DNA from: CAVZAB01 sp963773155
GTDB taxonomy: Bacteria; Pseudomonadota; Alphaproteobacteria; Rhizobiales; Beijerinckiaceae
DNA length: 64,000 bases
Assembly (NCBI GenBank): GCA_963773155.1
Contig: CAVZAB010000019.1
Coordinates: 124,001 to 188,000, forward strand
Direction: 5' to 3'
Shown here: one piece after another, positions 59,621 to 64,000 of the stretch
How positions within the stretch are numbered: position 1 is the first letter of the stretch
Layout: each line of letters opens with the position of its first letter
Position numbers and translations under genes: made by a program
Notes under the pieces: model-generated
What the model was told of the DNA's origin: nothing
Database searches by the model: none
Seen by the model: only the letters and a program-made list of their open reading frames with translations

Positions 59621-61075
59621 ATGGCTGTGACCAGTATCGATGCCGATGACGCCGACATCCCTGACCAGCCGCTTTATGCCGCGGCCACGAAAATCTACCC
59701 GCAAAGCGTTCGAGGGACCTTCCGGCAAATCAAATGGTTCCTGCTCGTCGTCACGCTGGGGATCTATTATCTCTTGCCCTTCGTGCGCTGGGACCGGGGT
59801 CCCAACGCGCCCTCGCAGGCGGTCCTGATCGATTTCCCGCACCGCCGCTTCTACTTTTTCTTCATCGAGATTTGGCCGCAGGAGATCTATTATCTCACCG
59901 GCCTTTTGATCCTTGCCGCGATGGCCCTGTTCCTGATGAACGCCCTCGCCGGCCGGGTTTGGTGCGGCTACTTGTGTCCGCAGACGGTGTGGACCGATCT
60001 GTTTCTTGCGGTCGAGCGGCTGATCGAAGGTGACCGGCGCGAGCGGATGGCGCGTGATGCCGGTGGTTGGACGCTCGAGAAAATCACCGACAAGGGTCTT
60101 AAACACGCGGCGTGGTTGATGATTGCCTGGTGGACTGGCGGCGCCTGGGTCCTCTACTTTGCCGACGCGCCGACTCTGGTGCGCCAGCTCGCGACCTTTC
60201 AGGCGCCGCTTGCCGCCTATGTCTGGATCGCCATCTTGACCTGCACGACCTATGTGCTCGCCGGCTATATGCGTGAGCAGGTCTGCCTTTACATGTGCCC
60301 CTGGCCGCGCATTCAAGCGGCGCTGACCGACGACGAGGCGCTCAACGTCACCTATCGCTACGACCGCGGCGAGCCGCGCACATCGATCAAGAAGGCGGTG
60401 GCGCTGCGCGCCAAGGGTGATCGGGCGGGCGATTGTATCGATTGCGGCCAATGCGTCGTTGTCTGCCCCACTGGCGTCGACATCCGCCAGGGGCCGAGCC
60501 TTGGCTGTATCCAATGCGGCTTGTGCATCGATGCCTGCGACACCATCATGCAGAAAGTTGGCCGCGAACCGCGGCTTATTGCCTATGACACCGACATTAA
60601 CATCAAGCGCCGCCTCGAAGGCAAAGCCAACGTCTTTAGGCCGGTGCGCACCCGCACCCTTCTCTATATGGCGGTCATCGCGCTGGTCGGCACGATCATG
60701 CTCTATAGCCTGTTGACCCGGGCCGGCGAAGGCATTGCCGTCATGCACGACCGCAATCCGATGTTCGTTCGCCTGTCCTCCGGCGCGATACGCAACGCCT
60801 TTACCGTCCGGCTGATCAACAAGCAGTCGGATATGCGGCAATTCCAGCTGCGGGTCGACGGTCTTGCCGGATCGACATTGGAAATGGCGGATACCGGCGA
60901 GGCGGGTCAATCGCTCGAGGTTGCCGTCGGCCCGGACGAGACGCGCGAATTGCGGCTGTTGGTGACGACCGCCTTGCCGCTGCCGCCCGACGCTTCGGTT
61001 CCGCTTAGTTTTGAGATCGTCGAGCGCGCCAGCGGGCGGCACACACAGACCAAGGATTTCTTCAAGGGGCCCTGA
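59621..61075 (+). CDS. ccoG: cbb3 oxidase accessory protein CcoG/RdxA
   Basis: A 484-residue membrane protein with polyferredoxin motifs. About five hydrophobic helices are followed by two 4Fe-4S clusters of the CxxCxxCxxxCP type (CIDCGQCVVVCPTGVDIR, CIQCGLCIDACDT). A C-terminal periplasmic domain follows. The motif WCGYLCPQTVWTDLF is typical of CcoG/FixG. It helps copper delivery to CcoN, in other bacteria as a Cu2+ reductase. The ATG at 59621 has GGAGTGGAG upstream. Confidence 0.93.
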   Translation: MAVTSIDADDADIPDQPLYAAATKIYPQSVRGTFRQIKWFLLVVTLGIYYLLPFVRWDRGPNAPSQAVLIDFPHRRFYFFFIEIWPQEIYYLTGLLILAAMALFLMNALAGRVWCGYLCPQTVWTDLFLAVERLIEGDRRERMARDAGGWTLEKITDKGLKHAAWLMIAWWTGGAWVLYFADAPTLVRQLATFQAPLAAYVWIAILTCTTYVLAGYMREQVCLYMCPWPRIQAALTDDEALNVTYRYDRGEPRTSIKKAVALRAKGDRAGDCIDCGQCVVVCPTGVDIRQGPSLGCIQCGLCIDACDTIMQKVGREPRLIAYDTDINIKRRLEGKANVFRPVRTRTLLYMAVIALVGTIMLYSLLTRAGEGIAVMHDRNPMFVRLSSGAIRNAFTVRLINKQSDMRQFQLRVDGLAGSTLEMADTGEAGQSLEVAVGPDETRELRLLVTTALPLPPDASVPLSFEIVERASGRHTQTKDFFKGP

Positions 61076-61092
61076 ACAATGGAGTGGCGGGC

Positions 61093-61599
61093 ATGACGAT
61101 TGGCGCCTACAGGCAAGACAAGGACGCCCGGCTCACCGGTCGCCATGTGTTGGCGGCCCTACTCCTGTTCTTTGCGGTCGTCGGCACCGTCAATGCCGTG
61201 ATGGTGCGCTATGCCCTTTTGACCTTCCGCGGCGAAGTCCAGGACAATCCCTATGAGGCCGGCCTTGCATTCAACCAGGAGATCGACGCGGCCCGGGCTC
61301 AGGCGGCCAGAAATTGGCGCGTCGAAGGGGTGGTCCGGCGGATGGTTGGCGGACACGCCGAATTGGATCTCAGTGCCGAGGATGCCCGGGGTGAGCCGAT
61401 CCCGGGGCTAACAATTGCTGGCTCTCTCGCTGCACCGGCCGACAAGCGCCTTGATCGGGCATTTGCCTTCGAAGAAGCCCGTCCAGGCTCTTTCATTGGC
61501 ACCGTCGAGGCGCCGGCCGGTCAATGGGATCTCAGCATCGAATTGTCGCGCAATGGCGAAAGATTGTTCCGTTCCGTTAACCGCATCACGCTGCGTTAG
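61093..61599 (+). CDS. ccoH: cbb3 oxidase assembly protein FixH/CcoH
   Basis: A 168-residue protein with one N-terminal membrane helix (about 17-38, VLAALLLFFAVVGTVNAVMV) and a periplasmic beta domain of the FixH family (YEAGLAFNQEIDAARAQAAR). It is needed for cbb3 assembly. The ATG at 61093 is preferred to a GTG at 61084; both have GGAG nearby. It sits between ccoG and ccoI in the usual order. Confidence 0.9.
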   Translation: MTIGAYRQDKDARLTGRHVLAALLLFFAVVGTVNAVMVRYALLTFRGEVQDNPYEAGLAFNQEIDAARAQAARNWRVEGVVRRMVGGHAELDLSAEDARGEPIPGLTIAGSLAAPADKRLDRAFAFEEARPGSFIGTVEAPAGQWDLSIELSRNGERLFRSVNRITLR

Positions 61600-61604
61600 T
61601 CGCC

Positions 61605-63878
61605 ATGGTTTCGCCCAGCACCGATCTTTCCTCTTTCGTCGTCCGTTCCGGCAACGGCGTGGCAATGATGGACTTTGCGCTGGAGGACGGCCCATCGCTG
61701 CGATCGATCGGTGCGATCGAGCGCGAGGTCCTGCGCCTGAAGGGCGTCGTCGCGGCGCGTCTCAACGTCACCAATAGGCGGCTGCGGGTCGAATGGCTCG
61801 AGGACGCCTTCGATCCGGCGCTGATTGTGGCGCGCCTTGCGGCGATCGGCTCAACGGCGCATCCCTTTTCGCTGTCGCAACCGGAAGCGCTCGAGGCCCA
61901 GCAGACGCAATGGCTGCTGCGCTGCCTCGCCATTGCCGGCTTTGCCGCGATGAACATCATGCTTCTGTCGGTCTCGGTCTGGGCCGGCCATGCGACGACA
62001 ATGACGCCCGAAACCCGCGACTTCTTCCATTGGCTGTCGGCCTTGATCGCAATTCCGGCCGCGGCCTTCGCCGGCCAGCCGTTCTTTCTCAGCGCCATCC
62101 AGGCGCTGCGGGCCCGGCGCGTCAACATGGATGTGCCGATTTCGCTCGGCGTGATGCTCGCTTTGGTGATGTCGCTGGTCGAGACCGCCCGGCACGCCGA
62201 TCACGCCTATTTCGATTCGGCGATGATGCTGTTGTTCTTTCTCTTGACCGGACGGGTCCTCGATCACGCGATGCGGCGCAAGACGCGGGCGCTTGCCGGC
62301 AATCTCGCCGCCTTGCGCAATCCAGTGGCGACCCGCATTGGTTCCGACGGGAGCTTGACCCAGGTGCCGGTTTCGGCGCTGGCGCTCGACGAGGAAATTA
62401 TGGTGCGGCCCGGCGAGCGCGTCGCCGTCGACGGTCTTATCGCCTCCGGCAGCAGCGCCGTCGACGAAAGCCTGGTGACCGGCGAGACCAAACCGCGCTT
62501 GCTCGTTGCCGGGGAATGGATCTATGCCGGCTCATTGAATGTGTCGGGGGTCCTTCGGGTCCGGGTTCGCGCGGCGGTCGAAGGGACGTTGATCGGCGAA
62601 ATCGAAAGGCTGATGGGCGCGGCGATGAACGCCAAGGCCCGCTACAGGCGCCTTGCCGATCGCGTGGCGCGTCTCTACGCGCCGGTCGTACATGTCGCCG
62701 CGCTGACAACGACGCTCGGCTGGCTCGCGACGGGTGCCTCATGGCATGATGCCCTGATTGCGGCGATTGCGGTCTTGATCATTACCTGTCCCTGTGCGCT
62801 AGCGCTTGCGGTGCCGGCGGTACAAGTCGTTGCGGCAGGCTCCTTGTTCCGCGCCCGGCTGCTCTTGAACCAGGGCGATGCTATCGAACGACTGGCCGAA
62901 GCGGACATGATCGTCTTCGACAAGACCGGAACTCTAACGCTGCCGGATTTGCGCGTCGCCAATCGTATTGCGATTGCGCCGGCCATTTTGCGCAAGGCCG
63001 AGCTTCTGGCGCTGGCGAGCCATCATCCTCTGGCGCGGGCCCTGGCTGGGGAAGCGCGCGGCCTGGCGCCGCCGGAATCGGCCCGGGAGACGCCGGGCGA
63101 GGGCGTGGCCGCGATCATCGACGGCATCGAGGCGCGCCTCGGCAGCCCGGCATTTTGCAATCTCGAGCGCGAGGCCGCTGCGGTCCGGCAAGGCGACAGC
63201 GTGGCCTCCGCCATTGCCTTCCGGCACGGTTCGCAATGGGCGGTCTTTCTCGTCCGGCAGAGTCTCCGTCAGGATGCGGTCGAGACGATTGGCAAGCTGC
63301 GGGCGCGCAAGATCGGCATGGCCATTCTGTCGGGCGACCGGCGCGAGGCGACCGAAGCGGCGGCAAGCGAACTCGGTATCGAGGATTGGCATGCCGAAAT
63401 GCGGCCGGCCGACAAGGTCGCCCGCCTCGAGGCCTGGAAGGCGGCCGGGCGCCGCGTCATCATGGTCGGCGACGGCATCAACGATGCGCCGGCGCTTGCC
63501 GCAGCCACGGCCTCGTTGTCGCCGATCAGTGCGGCCGATGTGGCGCAATCCTGTGCCGATGCAATATTTCTGGGCGACCGGCTGGCACCGGTTTGCGAAG
63601 CGCTCGACATCTGCCGGCAAGCGCGCCGGCTGATGCGGCAAAATCTCGCCCTGAGCCTGGTCTACAATGCCGTCGCTCTGCCGCTGGCGGTCGCCGGCCT
63701 GGTGACGCCATTGATTGCGGCTCTCGCCATGTCCGGTTCCTCGCTGCTCGTCACCCTCAACGCATTGCGGGCCTACCGCGGCCACCCGGCCGGCGGCGGT
63801 GTGGGCGAGCGGCTGGATTTGCCGAGTGCCGGCTCCCTCGTCCATACTGTGCCGGCTGAGGGAGGGCAAAGCCGATGA
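61605..63878 (+). CDS. ccoI: P1B-type copper ATPase FixI/CcoI, N-terminal CxxC lost
   Basis: A 757-residue copper-transporting ATPase for cbb3 assembly. Core motifs are present: actuator VTGETKPRL, ion-binding ITCPCALALAVP, phosphorylation DKTGTLTLPDL, and GDGINDAPALAA. The N-terminal HMA-like domain shows the strands SFVVRSGNGVAMMDFALE and GVVAARLNVTNRRLRVEW. At the metal loop, where the family has CxxC, it reads PSLRSIGAIER, with no cysteine. Transport itself does not need that domain. It starts at 61605, six bases after ccoH, and its stop overlaps ccoS by four bases. Confidence 0.93.
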   Translation: MVSPSTDLSSFVVRSGNGVAMMDFALEDGPSLRSIGAIEREVLRLKGVVAARLNVTNRRLRVEWLEDAFDPALIVARLAAIGSTAHPFSLSQPEALEAQQTQWLLRCLAIAGFAAMNIMLLSVSVWAGHATTMTPETRDFFHWLSALIAIPAAAFAGQPFFLSAIQALRARRVNMDVPISLGVMLALVMSLVETARHADHAYFDSAMMLLFFLLTGRVLDHAMRRKTRALAGNLAALRNPVATRIGSDGSLTQVPVSALALDEEIMVRPGERVAVDGLIASGSSAVDESLVTGETKPRLLVAGEWIYAGSLNVSGVLRVRVRAAVEGTLIGEIERLMGAAMNAKARYRRLADRVARLYAPVVHVAALTTTLGWLATGASWHDALIAAIAVLIITCPCALALAVPAVQVVAAGSLFRARLLLNQGDAIERLAEADMIVFDKTGTLTLPDLRVANRIAIAPAILRKAELLALASHHPLARALAGEARGLAPPESARETPGEGVAAIIDGIEARLGSPAFCNLEREAAAVRQGDSVASAIAFRHGSQWAVFLVRQSLRQDAVETIGKLRARKIGMAILSGDRREATEAAASELGIEDWHAEMRPADKVARLEAWKAAGRRVIMVGDGINDAPALAAATASLSPISAADVAQSCADAIFLGDRLAPVCEALDICRQARRLMRQNLALSLVYNAVALPLAVAGLVTPLIAALAMSGSSLLVTLNALRAYRGHPAGGGVGERLDLPSAGSLVHTVPAEGGQSR

Positions 63879-64000
63879 ACGTGCTTGTCTATCTGGTGCC
63901 TGCCGCCCTCGGGCTCGGCTTGCTGGCGCTCGCGGCATTCTTGTGGTCGCTGCACAGCGGCCAATACGAGGATCTCGAGGGCGCCGCACTGCGGGTTCTC
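63875..64000 (+). CDS. ccoS: cbb3 oxidase maturation protein CcoS, cut by window end
   Basis: The first 42 codons of CcoS: MNVLVYLVPAALGLGLLALA, then AAFLWSLHSGQYEDLEGAAL. This is the small one-helix protein with the family tail S-L-x-S-G-Q-Y/F-D/E-D-L/D-x-G-A. It starts in the ATGA overlap with ccoI and runs off the right edge with no stop seen. It is needed for active cbb3 oxidase. Confidence 0.92.
   Translation, partial: MNVLVYLVPAALGLGLLALAAFLWSLHSGQYEDLEGAALRVL

Noticed and set aside
59540..61042. 500-codon minus-strand frame
   Set aside because: Mirror of ccoG; its composition matches a shadow frame.

Overview
The window is a GC-rich chromosomal stretch from an alphaproteobacterium, most likely of the order Hyphomicrobiales. 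Pointers are the rhizobial-type glycerol ABC operon (glpRDST and the start of glpP), a Usg-family protein, a BTLCP cysteine peptidase, a cbpA/cbpM pair, and an fnrN-ccoNOQP-ccoGHIS block for microaerobic respiration. I see no tRNA, rRNA, CRISPR array, insertion sequence or phage gene.

Layout. 1-4983 (minus): glycerol catabolism and uptake, entering at glpR and leaving the window inside glpP. 5081-6943 (minus): a b561 / TPR / c-type cytochrome redox operon. 7228-16764: a GNAT enzyme, a decayed alpha/beta hydrolase, pobA, two universal stress proteins, a VOC protein, the CbpA-CbpM co-chaperone pair, a thioredoxin-like protein, RidA, and TerB- and TerC-like proteins. 16979-19710: BTLCP peptidase, then a thiamine or pyrimidine-precursor importer (thiX-thiY) under a TPP riboswitch, with no ATPase gene beside it. 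20487-29591: a 39-residue ORF, DUF2252, an uncharacterised three-gene coiled-coil/membrane operon (22268-25769), an aldo/keto reductase, an EamA exporter, a CYTH-CHAD protein and a Flp pilin. 29900-33626 (minus): one very unusual gene, now split by a single extra base. It encodes TIR domain - coiled coil - one membrane helix - 44 tandem 12-residue repeats - proline linker - FGE-sulfatase-like domain. 33954-53482: cell-envelope genes (two MltB-type lytic transglycosylases, MtgA, DedA, FkbM), acetoin dehydrogenase acoABC, a ChaA antiporter, isoprenoid genes (ispA-type prenyl synthase and ispG), and otnK-otnI with a broken methyltransferase. 53627-64000: an orphan TRAP binding protein, FnrN, and the cbb3 oxidase structural and assembly genes running off the right edge inside ccoS.

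How it fits together. FnrN senses oxygen through a 4Fe-4S cluster. FNR boxes precede both fnrN itself and ccoN, so the high-affinity oxidase and its copper/heme assembly genes form one oxygen-controlled unit. One of the two universal stress genes also has a FixK-like box. The glp operon brings in glycerol and oxidises glycerol-3-phosphate into the quinone pool. acoABC would feed acetoin carbon into acetyl-CoA.

The strongest lead for something undescribed is the TIR/dodecapeptide-repeat/FGE protein at 29900-33626. The three-gene operon at 22268-25769 is second. Several conserved genes (glpT, acoA, TIR-FGE) carry exactly one surplus base. A methyltransferase and an alpha/beta hydrolase carry several indels. 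Either indel errors in the assembly or real decay must be considered before reading these as biology.
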